64,000 nucleotides of DNA from Nemertoderma westbladi (GCA_032718475.1 JAUCBJ010005361.1:1-64000), one strand, 5' to 3'; numbered from the stretch's first letter, positions 1 to 9,974 are shown. Notes: generated from the sequence alone by a model not told the origin. Numbers and translations are program-made.

Positions 1-644
1 ACATTACAGTTACACGAAGTGGGGACTTCGCGCAGCACGAAGTTGGCAGAGCCTTAGCGAATTGACACTGTTAGGGGGTAGGTCAATTTATGCAAATAGT
101 CACGTTGGCCCTCTAGCGGCAGACTGGAGAACTGCAGATGGATTCGCCTCCTTTGAAAGTCACAGCTAATGGTCTAATACATATCTGCCAAGTTTCAGCT
201 TAAACGGATTAAAAGCAAAGAAATGGGAGGGCATTTAATGTTTAGACATGTGGCCCTCTAGCGGGAGACCATTGCACTGATGGTGTCTGAAAGTCTCTCA
301 AAAATCTCAACTTTTGCTCATATTGATACCTACAAATTTTCAACTTGGCAGCTTTAAATCCGACAAAGTTATTAGCATGTCAAAATCGTAAATGGCTTTA
401 GGGCTTATTGTGCTCATTGTTTATTTTTGCTTATCCTGTTTATTGTTAATTTGAGATTGTTTATTTTGGCTTATCCGGTATATTCTTATTGTATTATTAA
501 TTTTAGATGGTGCAGCATTCATCAGGGGCATTAAATTGCCCAATGTTGATAAATAAATATATTAATAAACATTAATGCAGAATATCGCAATTTCGATCAA
601 CTGAAAATAGCTAAAAGAAGGTTCTTTCTTAAAAATTAAATGAG
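1..644. other. Non-coding DNA, no gene seen
   Basis: No open frame with recognisable content. The short string ggccctctagcgg occurs twice (about 106-118 and 251-263), each followed by an agac, which suggests remnants of a dispersed repeat. The rest is AT-rich. Confidence 0.5.
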
Positions 645-779
645 TTAGCGAATTTTGATACACAAATTCAAACTCGTGGGTGAAACGTTTCTCTTGTAGT
701 ATATAGAGGCGAATTTAGAGATTTTGCTCCAGATTAACCAGGGGTTGCGAGGGCCTAGGTCGAATGCAGGGTGGAATAA

Positions 780-1262
780 TACTAGAGAACTGACAGCATA
801 CAACCGACAGCAGACAACCGACAGCACACAACTGCCAGCAGACAACCGACAGCAGACAACAGACAACCGACAGCAGACAACCTACAAGCGACAGTAAACT
901 ACCGAAGCAGACAACTGCCTGCAGACAACCGACAGCCGAAAACAGACAGCAGATAACCGACAGCAGACAACTGACAACAGACAACCGACATCAGACAACC
1001 GACAGCAGACAACTGACAGCAGATAACCGACAGCAGAGAAGCGACAGCATACAACTGCCAGCATACAGCAGACAACAGACAGTCGACAACCGACAGCAGA
1101 AACCGACAGCAGACAACAGATAGTCAACAACCGACAGCTGACAACCGACAGTAAACAGAAGACAACAGACAGCAGACTACCGACAGCAGACAACCGACAG
1201 CAGACAACTGACAGCAGACAGCAGACAACTGACAGCAGACAAGCGACAACCGACAGCAGGAA
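780..1262. repeat. Degenerate minisatellite of gacagcagacaacc-type units
   Basis: About 480 bases consist almost entirely of 6-8 base words such as gacaacc, gacagca and gacaact in irregular order. The tract stays open in several minus-strand frames (CLLSVVCC-like proteins), which is a consequence of the repeat and not a sign of coding. A shorter tract of the same words lies in the opposite orientation at about 2881-3010. Confidence 0.85.
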
Positions 1263-1670
1263 AAGCAGGGAATCGAAACATGCACGCATTATTTTGAATA
1301 TCCAGTATACTGTGTCTTTTTTTACATCACTAGGAAAAATGCAGTAAACTGATGAATGCAATTCAATTTAATGCGGCATTTTCGCCGCGGCGGCTTTAAT
1401 TCAGTAAAAGGCAATATTGAAATATAATAATATAATATATACATGAGGGCCAAATTGGAAACTTAACGTCATTGGCGGGTTGTGGTGTTTTAGTAACTCT
1501 AGTAACAGGAGCATGTTACAAGCAAAGTGTGCCAGGCTGTTTCGTTGGCAGCTAATGCTTTTAAGTAATTTACCCTCTCAATAAATTATTGGAAAGTGTA
1601 TATAAATGGATATATTATTGATAGCCAGTAATCGTCAAGTAACATGATCTTCTAATAATCTAACTGCTGT
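1263..1670. other. Non-coding DNA between satellite and foldback repeat
   Basis: AT-rich sequence with no supportable gene, RNA or element end. Confidence 0.5.
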
Positions 1671-2040
1671 AGATAGGACAATATGATAATTCTCTCCATA
1701 GCGAAAAATATCAACCGGCCCTATTGGGGCTCGAACCCGGTACCTAGATTTCAAACTTCCGGTTATCATCAGCCGGGTGTGTGTACTGAGCTACCAGATC
1801 GGATGAAGATTTCACTATGGAGTGTGATATCATATTTAGGCCTTTTACAGTCACTCATAGGAAAGTACAACGTTATTCCCGTTCTCTGCCAGAAATGGCA
1901 GCCATGCCTCAAAGAATAACTATTATACGTGTTGTAGAAACCACTGTAACACCCCGTATGCCTGACCCAGGCTGTTAATTAATAATAATAAATGAATTGT
2001 TGTGGGGTGAGTGACGGTGAATTAAATATATAATGTACAT
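1671..2040 (-). repeat. Left arm of a foldback repeat carrying a tRNA-like segment
   Basis: This stretch is repeated in inverted orientation at about 2205-2575, with identity that looks near 90 percent by eye. On the minus strand it holds a tRNA-like core: a box-A-like tggtagctcagtac (rc of about 1783-1796) and a box B gggttcgagcccc (rc of about 1726-1738). The spacing between boxes is about 56 bases, longer than in most tRNA genes. The core lies inside the arm and not at its end, so this is not a textbook SINE head-body layout. Confidence 0.7.
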
Positions 2041-2204
2041 AGGACAATATGATAATGCTCTCCATAGCGAAAAATATCAACCGACCCTGTTGGGGCTCGA
2101 ACCCGGTACCTAGGTTTCAAACTTCTGGTTATCATCAGCCGGGTGTGTGTACTGAGCTACCAGATCTTTTACTATAGACTAGATCTTTCATTATCATATT
2201 GTCT
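2041..2204 (-). repeat. Foldback spacer with a third tRNA-like copy
   Basis: The centre of the foldback contains another minus-strand copy of the tRNA-like core (box B at about 2091-2107, box A at about 2149-2162) and the same flanking words (gataatgctctccatagcga). It is shorter than the arms. This suggests successive insertion of copies of one repeat family. Confidence 0.65.
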
Positions 2205-2575
2205 TATTTACATTGTATATTTAATACACCGCGTCACTAACCCCACAACAATTCATTTATTATTATTAATTAACAGCCTGGGCCAGGCATACAGGGTTAC
2301 AGTGGTTTCTACAACACTGTATAATAGTTATTCTTTGAGGCATGGTTGCCATTTCTGGCAGAGAACGGGAATAACGTTGTACTTTCCTTTGAGTGATTAG
2401 TTGGCCTAAATATGATATCCCACCCCATAGTAAAAACTTCATCCAATCTGGTAGTTCAGTACTCACACCCGGCTGATGATAACCTGAAGTTTGAAATCTA
2501 GGTACCGGGTTCGAGCCCCAACATGGTCGGTTGATATTTTTAGCTATGGAGAGCATTATCATATTGCCCTATCTA
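2205..2575 (+). repeat. Right arm of the foldback repeat with tRNA-like segment
   Basis: Inverted partner of 1671-2040. The tRNA-like core is on the plus strand here: box-A-like tggtagttcagt at 2449-2460 and box B gggttcgagcccc at about 2507-2519. Box A has one T for C change against the other copies. Transcription by RNA polymerase III is possible but nothing in the sequence proves it. Confidence 0.7.
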
Positions 2576-2880
2576 CATTATATATTGTGGTTTGGCAGCC
2601 CCCAGGAGAAAATAAGCATGGTGGACAGTCCATGACTTTAGTGAGAAGCATCCAAAGGACAATGGCCTTGAAGATGCGGATAATCTCGCGAAAGTCATGG
2701 GGATAGGGAGTTGTGGAGTTTGCAACTTTGTTGATAAGCCTGCATAGCATTCTTAATGCACGCTGCATTGGACTGGCCAATTGTGGATTGCATGGTGGTG
2801 ACAAAATGTTTTTGTCAAGCTGACATAGCCTCTAAATAATGTGCAGTTGCATTGCAGCAGTCCGATTATATTAGTAGTAG
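2576..2880 (+). mobile_element. 3' fragment of the RTE-like LINE
   Basis: The sequence matches the end of the RTE-like LINE seen at 63900-64000 (gaagatgcggat context), followed by its 3' untranslated tail and a terminal attagtagtagt run. It encodes no usable protein. Seven loci in this window carry this family's 3' end. Confidence 0.75.
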
Positions 2881-3010
2881 TCTGCTGTCAGATGTCTGAT
2901 GTCGGTTTTCTGCTCTAGGTTTTCTGCTGTCGGTTTTCTGCTTTCTGTTGAATGCTGTCGTTTGTCTGCTATTAGTTATCTGCTGTCGGTTGTATGTTGT
3001 CTGATGTCCG
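2881..3010. repeat. Short satellite tract, inverse of the one at 780-1262
   Basis: Words such as ctgctgtcggttttctg and gttgtatgttgtctgatgtc are the reverse complement of the words filling 780-1262. The two tracts therefore flank the foldback repeat in opposite orientations. Confidence 0.75.
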
Positions 3011-3270
3011 CTGTCAGCGTAACGTTAACACCCATTAAATTGTTTAAAAATTAGCATTAAATATCCATTTAATAATTGATATCGGCCTAGAAATAAAATA
3101 ATTCGCACAAAGACAATATTGATACTGTTCATTTTAATCTCAATTATGTCGAATATTTTGTTCACCCAATTACCAACATTTATAATAATTATCTAGTCAG
3201 TTAGTATTTGGAAGTGAATGAAAGGAAGATCATTTGTGAGTGTCCATCCCATCAGTACTATTGTATTGAA

Positions 3271-3276
3271 TTTATT
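3271..3276 (-). terminator. Candidate polyadenylation signal overlapping the stop codon
   Basis: The minus strand reads AATAAA here, and the TAA stop of the peptide precursor (3272-3274) lies inside it. I saw no other AATAAA in the roughly 400 bases downstream, so this is the best candidate signal. It implies a very short 3' untranslated region. Confidence 0.45.
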
Positions 3277-6200
3277 GCTTAAATAACATAAAAGTATTAT
3301 AAATAGGATGTCTTTTTCTCACTCCATTTGGTCCACCCTCACTTCTCTTTTCAATGCCGTTTGGTCCACCCTCTCTTCTCTTTTCAATGCCGTTTAGACC
3401 GCCCTCCTTTCTCTTTTCTAAGCCGTTTGGCCTTCCTGCACTTCTCTTTTCTATGCCGTTTGGTCCATCTTCACTTCTCTTTTCAATGCCGTTTGGTCCA
3501 CCTTCACTTCTCTTTTCTATGCCGTTTGGTCCATCTTCACTTCTCTTTTCTATGCCGTTCGGCCCACCCTCACTTCTCCTCCCTATGCCGTTTGGTCCAC
3601 CTTTATTTCTCTTTCCTATGCCATTCGGCCCACCCTCTCTTCTCTTTTCAATGCCGTTTGGACCGCCCTCCTTTCTCTTTTCTATGCCGTTTGGCCCTCC
3701 TGCACTTCTCTTTTCTAAACCGTTTGGTCCATCTTCACTTCTCTTTTCTATGCCGTTTGGTCCATCTTCACTTCTCCTCTCTATGCCGTTTGGTCCATCT
3801 TCGCTTCTCTTTTCTATGCCGTTTGGTCCATCTTCACTTCTCTTTTCTATGCCGTTAGGTCCATCTTCACTTCTCTTTTCTATGCCGTTTGGTTCATCTT
3901 CACTTCTCTTTTCAATGCCGTTTGGTCCACCTTCACTTCTCTTTTCTATGCCGTTTGGTCCATCTTCACTTCTCTTTTCTATGCCGTTCGGCCCACCCTC
4001 ACTTCTCCTCCCTATGCCGTTTGGTCCACCTTTATTTCTCTTTCCTATGCCATTCGGTCCAACCTCTCTTCTCTTTTCAATGCCGTTTGGACCGCCCTCC
4101 TTTCTCTTTTCTATGCCGTTTGGCCCTCCTGCACTTCTCTTTTCTACGCCGTTTGGTCCATCTTCACTTCTCTTTTCTATGCCGTTTGGTCCATCTTCAC
4201 TTCTCCTATCTATACCGTTTGGTCCATCTTCACTTCTCCTCTCTATGCCGTTTGGTCCATATTCACTTCTCTTTTCTATGCCGTTTGGTCCATCGTCATT
4301 TCTCCTATCTATACCGTTTGGTCCATCTTCACTTTTCCTCTCTATGCCGTTTAGTCCATCTTCACTTCTCTTTTCTAAGCCGTTTGGTCCATCTTCACTT
4401 CTCCTATCTATACCATTTGGTCCATCATCACTTCTCTTTTCTAAGCCGTTTGGTCCATCTTCACTTCTCCTATCTATACCATTTGGTCCATCTTCACTTC
4501 TCTTTCCTATGCCGTTTGGTCCATCTTTACTTCTCTTTCCTATTCCATTCGGTCCACCCTCTCTTCTCTTTTCAATGCCGTTTGGACCGCCCTCTTTTCT
4601 TTTTTCTATGCCGTTTGGCCCTCCTGCACTTCTCTTTTCTAAGCCGTTTGGTCCATCTTCACTTCTCTTTTCTATGCCGTTTGGTCCATCTTCACTTCTC
4701 CTATCTATACCGTTTGGTCCATCTTCACTTCTCCTCTCTATGCCGTTTGGTCCATCTTCACTTCTCTTTTCTAAGCCATTTGGTCCATCTTCACTTCTCC
4801 TATCTATACCATTTGGTCCATCTTCACTTCTCCTATCTATACCATTTGGTCCATCTCCACCCCTCTTTCCTATGCCGTTCGGCCCACCATTTGTTCTCTT
4901 TCCTATGCCGTTCGGCCCACCCTCAGTTCTCTTTTCTATGCCGAATGGTCCATCTTCACTTCTCTTTCCTATGCCATTTGGTCCATGTTCACTTCTCTTT
5001 TCTATGCCGTTTGGTCCATCTTCACTTCTCTTTCCTATGCCGCTCGGCCCATCCTCACCTCTCCTCTCTATGCCGTTTGGTCCACCTTTATTTCTCTTTC
5101 CTATACCATTTGGTCCATGTTCACTTCTCTTTTCTATGCCGTTTGGTCTATTTTCACTTCTCTTTTCTATGCCATTCGGCCCATCCTCACTTCTCCTCTC
5201 TATGCCGTTTGGTCCATCTTCACTTATCTTTCCTATGCCGTTTGGTCCATCTTCACTTCTCCTATCTATGCCGTTTGGTCCATCTTCACTTCTCCTCTCT
5301 ATGCCGTTTGGTCCATCTTCGCTTCTCTTTTCTATGCCGTTTGGTCCATTTTCACTTCTCTTTTCTATGCCGTTTGGTCCATTTTCACTTCTCTTTTCTA
5401 TGCCATTCGGCCCATCCTCACTTCTCCTCTCTATGCCGTTTGGTCCATCTTCACTTCTCTTTTCAATGCCGTTTGGTCCATCTCCACTTCTCTTTTCAAT
5501 GCCGTTTAGTCGACCCTCACTTTTCCTCTCTATGCCGTTCGGCCCACCATCATTTCTCTTTTCTATGCCGTTTGGTCCATCTTCACTTCTCTTTTCTATG
5601 CCGTTTGGTCCATTTTCACTTCTCTTTTCTATGCCATTCGGCCCATCCTCACTTCTCCTCTCTATGCCGTTTGGTCCATCTTCACTTCTCTTTCCTATGC
5701 CGTTTGGTCCATCTTCACTTCTCCTATCTATGCCGTTTGGTCCATCTTCACTTCTCCTATCTATGCCGTTTGGTCCATCTTCACTTCTCCTCTCTATGCC
5801 GTTTGGTCCATCTTCGCTTCTCTTTCCTATGCCGTTTGGTCCATCTTCGCTTCTCTTTTCTATGCCGTTAGGTCCATCTTCACTTCTCTTTTCTATGCCG
5901 TTTGGTTCATCTTCACTTCTCCTCTCTATGCCGTTTGGTCCATTTTCACTTCTCTTTTCTATGCCATTCGGCCCATCCTCACTTCTCCTCTCTATGCCGT
6001 TTGGTCCATCTTCACTTCTCTTTCCTATGCCGTTTGGTCCATCTTCACTTCTCCTCTCTATGCCGTTTGGTCCATCTTCGCTTCTCTTTCCTATGCCGTT
6101 TGGTCCATCTTCGCTTCTCTTTTCTATGCCGTTAGGTCCATCTTCACTTCTCTTTTCTATGCCGTTTGGTTCATCTTCACTTCTCCTCTCTATGCCGTTT

Positions 6201-6697
6201 GGTCCATTTTCACTTCTCTTTTCTATGCCATTCGGCCCATCCTCACTTCTCCTCTCTATGCCGTTTGGTCCATCTTCACTTCTCTTTCCTATGCCGTTTG
6301 GTCCATCTTCACTTCTCCTATCTATGCCGTTTGGTCCATCTTCACTTCTCTTTTCTATGCCATTCGGCCCATCCTCACTTCTCCTCTCTACGCCGTTTGG
6401 TCCATCTTCACTTCTCTTTCCTATGCCGTTTGGTCCATCTTCACTTCTCCTATCTATGCCGTTTGGTCCATCTTCACTTCTCCTATCTATGTCGTTTGGT
6501 CCATCTTCACTTCTCTTTTCAATGCCGTTTAGTCGACCCTCACTTTTCCTCTCTATGCCGTTCGGCCCACCATCATTTCTCTTTGCTATACCGACCCTGC
6601 GTATGTCATTCTTTATATGCGGCGCTGGAGAATTAGCATTTGCACGCAACTCAATTAAGCAAAATAATAGAATAAAACCAACAAAATGTTTCATCAT
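3272..6697 (-). CDS. Secreted multi-copy peptide (neuropeptide-like) precursor
   Basis: This encodes 1141 residues and probably feeds the regulated secretory pathway. Residues 1-21 form a clear signal peptide (basic MMKH, a hydrophobic run, likely cut after ANA). Residues 22-40 are a spacer with RR and KR. Residues 41-1129 are exactly 99 units of 11 residues, typically SEDGPNGI followed by E, D or G and then KR or RR. A 12-residue tail follows. KR and RR are the classical prohormone convertase sites, so cutting would release short acidic peptides. About 17 units end in GKR or GRR, the signal for C-terminal amidation; the others would end in Glu or Asp. The mature region has no cysteine. The unit is a 33-bp repeat with no length change across 99 copies, which argues for selection on frame. 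The start is the only Met before the signal peptide (the next codon is also Met). I do not recognise the peptide family. A non-peptide repetitive secreted protein is the main alternative. Confidence 0.88.
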   Translation of the reverse strand: MMKHFVGFILLFCLIELRANANSPAPHIKNDIRRVGIAKRNDGGPNGIERKSEGRLNGIEKRSEDGPNDIDRRSEDGPNGIDRRSEDGPNGIGKRSEDGPNGVERRSEDGPNGIEKRSEDGPNGIDRRSEDGPNGIGKRSEDGPNGIERRSEDGPNGIEKRSENGPNGIERRSEDEPNGIEKRSEDGPNGIEKRSEDGPNGIGKRSEDGPNGIERRSEDGPNGIGKRSEDGPNGIERRSEDGPNGIEKRSENGPNGIERRSEDEPNGIEKRSEDGPNGIEKRSEDGPNGIGKRSEDGPNGIERRSEDGPNGIDRRSEDGPNGIDRRSEDGPNGIGKRSEDGPNGIERRSEDGPNGIEKRSENGPNGIEKRSEDGPNGIEKRNDGGPNGIERKSEGRLNGIEKRSGDGPNGIEKRSEDGPNGIERRSEDGPNGIEKRSENGPNGIEKRSENGPNGIEKRSEDGPNGIERRSEDGPNGIDRRSEDGPNGIGKISEDGPNGIERRSEDGPNGIEKRSENRPNGIEKRSEHGPNGIGKRNKGGPNGIERRGEDGPSGIGKRSEDGPNGIEKRSEHGPNGIGKRSEDGPFGIEKRTEGGPNGIGKRTNGGPNGIGKRGGDGPNGIDRRSEDGPNGIDRRSEDGPNGLEKRSEDGPNGIERRSEDGPNGIDRRSEDGPNGIEKRSEDGPNGLEKRSAGGPNGIEKRKEGGPNGIEKRREGGPNGIGKRSKDGPNGIGKRSEDGPNGIDRRSEDGPNGLEKRSDDGPNGIDRRSEDGPNGLEKRSEDGLNGIERKSEDGPNGIDRRNDDGPNGIEKRSEYGPNGIERRSEDGPNGIDRRSEDGPNGIEKRSEDGPNGVEKRSAGGPNGIEKRKEGGPNGIEKRREVGPNGIGKRNKGGPNGIGRRSEGGPNGIEKRSEDGPNGIEKRSEGGPNGIEKRSEDEPNGIEKRSEDGPNGIEKRSEDGPNGIEKRSEDGPNGIERRSEDGPNGIEKRSEDGPNGLEKRSAGGPNGIEKRKEGGPNGIEKRREGGPNGIGKRNKGGPNGIGRRSEGGPNGIEKRSEDGPNGIEKRSEGGPNGIEKRSEDGPNGIEKRSAGRPNGLEKRKEGGLNGIEKRREGGPNGIEKRSEGGPNGVRKRHPIYNTFMLFKQ

Positions 6698-6758
6698 TGG
6701 GCTCTTAATTAGCTCGAGTTGATGACTGAAAACCCACTCAACCTGAAACGTAACTCAC

Positions 6759-6777
6759 TCACGTCAGAAATATAAAT
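6759..6777 (-). promoter_or_regulatory. Candidate promoter elements of the peptide precursor
   Basis: Reading the minus strand, a TATA-like ATTTATATTT (6768-6777) is followed by TGACGTGA (6759-6766), one base off the cAMP-response consensus. They lie about 60-80 bases upstream of the start codon. CRE-like sites are common near peptide-hormone genes, but this one is downstream of the TATA-like box, and AT-rich DNA gives such matches by chance. Confidence 0.3.
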
Positions 6778-6779
6778 CT

Positions 6780-7284
6780 TTATCATATGAAAATAATAAT
6801 ATTTGTTGGTTGAGAAATAAAGAGGTCGTCAGAAATAAAGCACAGCTTGATGAATAATGAGACCAAATAATTTTGTAGCAGAATATATATATATGAGAAA
6901 GCTGCAGGAATAATAATTGGTTGCTAACACCCATGTAACTATCGACCATTAAATGATCATTATGAAGCCACAGTTATCAAAAATGACCAAGCCTTCGCTA
7001 TGCATCCTCATTGATTAATTATTAATTTTAATGAACTAAATCAATAATATAACAAATCCAGCGGTGTTGCACAGATTGTCGTGAGAACAAATATTTGTTT
7101 ATTCGCATGACGCTCTTCGCATTTCTATTTGACTGATGTGCAGAAGTTAACCGAAAGCAATAAGAGTATCTTTACGTCATATCTCGGTGACTACAAGTAG
7201 TGATACACGGCCGTAATATTTAATTTTTGGTGATTAATGAGATATAACTAAGTATAATGGATACATTTAACACCACCAATACTA
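6780..7284. other. Non-coding upstream DNA
   Basis: AT-rich and without supportable features. It may hold distal regulatory sequence of the peptide precursor. Confidence 0.5.
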
Positions 7285-7725
7285 ACTACTACTACTACTG
7301 CTATAATCGGTCTGCTGCATTGAAACATATAACGAAACATAAAATGAAACTTTGAAAATGAAAATGAAAAAAAATGAAAATTAATGAAACATAACAATAA
7401 TTGACATGCCCCAATGCAGCGTGCATTAATAATACTATGCCGGCTTATCAACAAAGTTCCACCGCCACAACTTATCGCGAGATTAACCACATCTTCAAGG
7501 CCAGTGTCCTTTAAGATGCGTCTCAAGAAAGTCATGGCATGTCCACCATGAAAACTTTCTCCATTGAGCTTCCAAAGCTCAAGAGGTGAGTACACTGCAC
7601 AGGCTGGTCCTCTCGGCGAAAGCAATGCCCTGCAAAGCTGAGTTCTAGTGTCAAGCTTGGGAGAACCAATAAGATACCTCCAATGTTATATAGTATCTGG
7701 TTGGAGATGTGAGCATTGTGTATTC
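7285..7725 (-). mobile_element. 3' fragment of the RTE-like LINE
   Basis: On the minus strand this matches the last part of the RTE-like ORF (ILKDTGLED-type residues) and the 3' tail, ending in a run of agtagtagtagt at about 7285-7297. It is 5'-truncated and carries several frame changes, so it is a dead copy. Confidence 0.75.
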
Positions 7726-7779
7726 CAGGGACCACCTCCCTCAACTGCCCCTACAGGGTCAAGACAAACCTACTACGGC

Positions 7780-8110
7780 GGGGTGGCATCTTCAGGTGTC
7801 AGTGTCTGTATTCCTTGTCTATTGTTGATAAATTTAATTATTTGGGGTATATTTTTCACAGTACTATGGACGATGACTTCGATATAGCTGATCAAATGTG
7901 TTGATTATATGCCAGAGGTATCTAAACTTTTGGTTAGGAAGTTTGGAAAATGTTCAAAGTCTTTTAAGGTCTTATAATCCAGGACTCTCTTATATATGGG
8001 AATGCGCTCTGTGCAACGATAAACTATTCAGACAAAGATCATTTCAAGCTACACGTCGCATACAATAGTTGCGCTAGACGGTTGTTTAAAGTCAGTATAA
8101 TACTAAATCT
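7780..8110 (+). pseudogene. Remnant of a LINE reverse-transcriptase C-terminus
   Basis: Plus-strand translation gives FNYLGYIFHSTMDDDFDIADQ, then after frame breaks an LYARG stretch and KLHVAYNSCARRLFKV. This pattern (a YLG motif, an IxxQ helix, then an AYN..R.LF end) is typical of the thumb and tail of CR1/Jockey-type reverse transcriptases. Several stops interrupt it. It abuts the RTE-like tail at 7725 and seems to be an older, unrelated fragment. Confidence 0.6.
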
Positions 8111-8548
8111 AGTGTTTCCTTAATGTGCTGCGCTCTTAATTAATACAGTAATGTTTCAACACATTCATTACAGATCTGTTGACAGCTTAGTAATCCGGAA
8201 TTCTATAACTGATATGATATTTTGCTCACTGAGTATCGATATTGGATTTATATGGTATTTCTAGAATTCGTGAAATATTATCATTTATTTTCTTACTTAC
8301 AATACGTTTGTGATATATGTTTGTTTTGTTGTGATTTTACAATAGGTAATTGTTGCAATTGGATTAAAGAATATAATAATAATTAACTGTATATATAATA
8401 TAATAATTTAACATTTGCTGTTATTTTCTTGAGGAAAAAACATCCCTCTGGACTTTTGTAGGAGTTTGCCAAAACACTATTGCTTCTAGGTGCGTATTAT
8501 GCATTCGTTTTTTACAATGATAAGTCAATGTATTGTTGCATTTATTTA
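8111..8548. other. AT-rich non-coding DNA
   Basis: No supportable feature is visible. Confidence 0.5.
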
Positions 8549-8671
8549 GCACCCCATTTAGATTCATTTTGCACCACATTTATATTTATTTTGCACCCTA
8601 TTTAGATTCATTTTGCACCACATTTATATTTATTTTGCACCCTATTTAGATTTATTTTGCACTCCATTTAT
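8549..8671. repeat. 22-bp tandem repeat, about five to six units
   Basis: Units alternate between gcaccccatttagattcatt and gcaccacatttatatttatt types, giving a 44-bp higher-order period. It ends just before the reverse-transcriptase remnant starting near 8695. Confidence 0.8.
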
Positions 8672-9088
8672 ACATAGATTAATTAAACCTCTGTATGATC
8701 ATTCCCTGTAACGTTAACTGTAACGTTCCCCTAGCCATCCGCCCCACCTTCTACGGTGCGAATCTCTTCGCTTTCATGAAGATGGAGGGTGGGGTGTGGC
8801 TGATCGCCATTGGCAACACTCTGCGGCGATTGGTGGGGAAGTACTCCGACTTCCTCACCCAGAGACCCCGCACCTCCTACTACGGCACTGTGCAGCTCGG
8901 GATTGGCACGAAACTCGGTGCCGAAGCAGCAGCCCATGGAGCAAGGGCGCTCTCCTCCTTCCTGAACACACCTGGTAGTGTGTTGCCGAAACTCGACTTC
9001 AGCAACGCCTTTAACTCCATTCGGCGTGATTCCATGCTCGAGACAGTGAACCAGCGTTACTCCTGCGTGTACAACCTGCGTTACTCCT

Positions 9089-9179
9089 GAGTGTATCCTC
9101 CCCATGGAGGAGAAAGCTAGGAGCTCCATACACCGTGTATGGAGCTCCTAGCTTTCTCCTCCAAGGGGAGGATACACTC
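9089..9179. repeat. Near-perfect palindrome, 45-bp arms and 1-base loop
   Basis: Arms 9089-9133 and 9135-9179 are reverse complements with one mismatch, separated by a single C. The right arm fits the reverse-transcriptase reading frame; the left arm is an inverted duplication of it that brings in a stop codon. Confidence 0.9.
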
Positions 9180-9974
9180 CTCTCTGAGGAAGGAGTTCAG
9201 CAAGGGGAAACGGACGGACCTCGGATTTTCAGTGACACGGTGAATTCGTTCATCCAGTCGCTGCAGTCGAGGTTTAATGTCTGGTACCTGGATGATGGGA
9301 ATCTCGCTGACCACTACCAGGTGGTGTTGGACGACCTCCGGTCTGTCATCCTCGAGGGAGATCGTTGAAGACTCCGGATCAACCCCTCCAAGTTGGAACT
9401 CTTCTTTCTTGGGGAGGAATCTCCAGAGTCCCGTTTATAAATCCAACGCGGGATTGACGAGGTCTGTGAGGGAATTAAGGTGTGTCCACTAGAAGACCTG
9501 AAGAATCCGGGCGCACCAATAGGAGACAACACCACCGTCTCCTGCCTCGATAATAAACTCGCTGACCTCTGGACTCTCGTCTCCCAACTCCCTCTCCTTG
9601 ACTCCCATCACGCCTTCTTCCTCTTGCGGTGCTCACTCACCATCCCGCGACTAATGTACTTCCTCCAAACGGATCCGTGTTTCGACTTCCTGGGGCTGCT
9701 GGAAGAGTACGATTCCATCCAGCAGAGCACCCTGCAGGAGATCTCCAACACCCGTCTGGATGACTCCGCGTGGTCTCAATCATCTTTGCCTGCGCATTGC
9801 GGGGGTCTTGGATTGACCTCAGCTGTGCAGCTCGCACCTTCCACCTTCTTGGCTTCCGCGCCTGCCTGCTCAGGTCTCTCCTACTCCCTCTTTGAGTCTC
9901 CAGTGGATGATGCCCCCTCCCCCTCCAACAACCATGCCCTCGCTGCATGGTCGACGGTCCTCGGGTTGTCTGCT

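Noticed and set aside
882-1361. 159-residue minus-strand frame of CLLSVVCC repeats
   Set aside because: It is the translation of a degenerate minisatellite, and no other feature supports a protein.
1715-2530. Functional tRNA genes
   Set aside because: Box A and box B are present, but their spacing is too long for a simple tRNA, I could not pair an acceptor stem, and the sequence occurs as a repeat.
3272-6697. CRISPR-like array from regular 33-bp repeats
   Set aside because: The repeats are adjacent without spacers, are coding, and lie in a eukaryotic genome.
3328-6722. Long plus-strand open frames across the peptide precursor (MPFGPSSLLFS and LVHLHFSFLCR repeats)
   Set aside because: They are antisense shadows of a 33-bp repeat that lacks stops in several frames. 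Only the minus-strand frame has a signal peptide, dibasic sites and a coherent start and tail.
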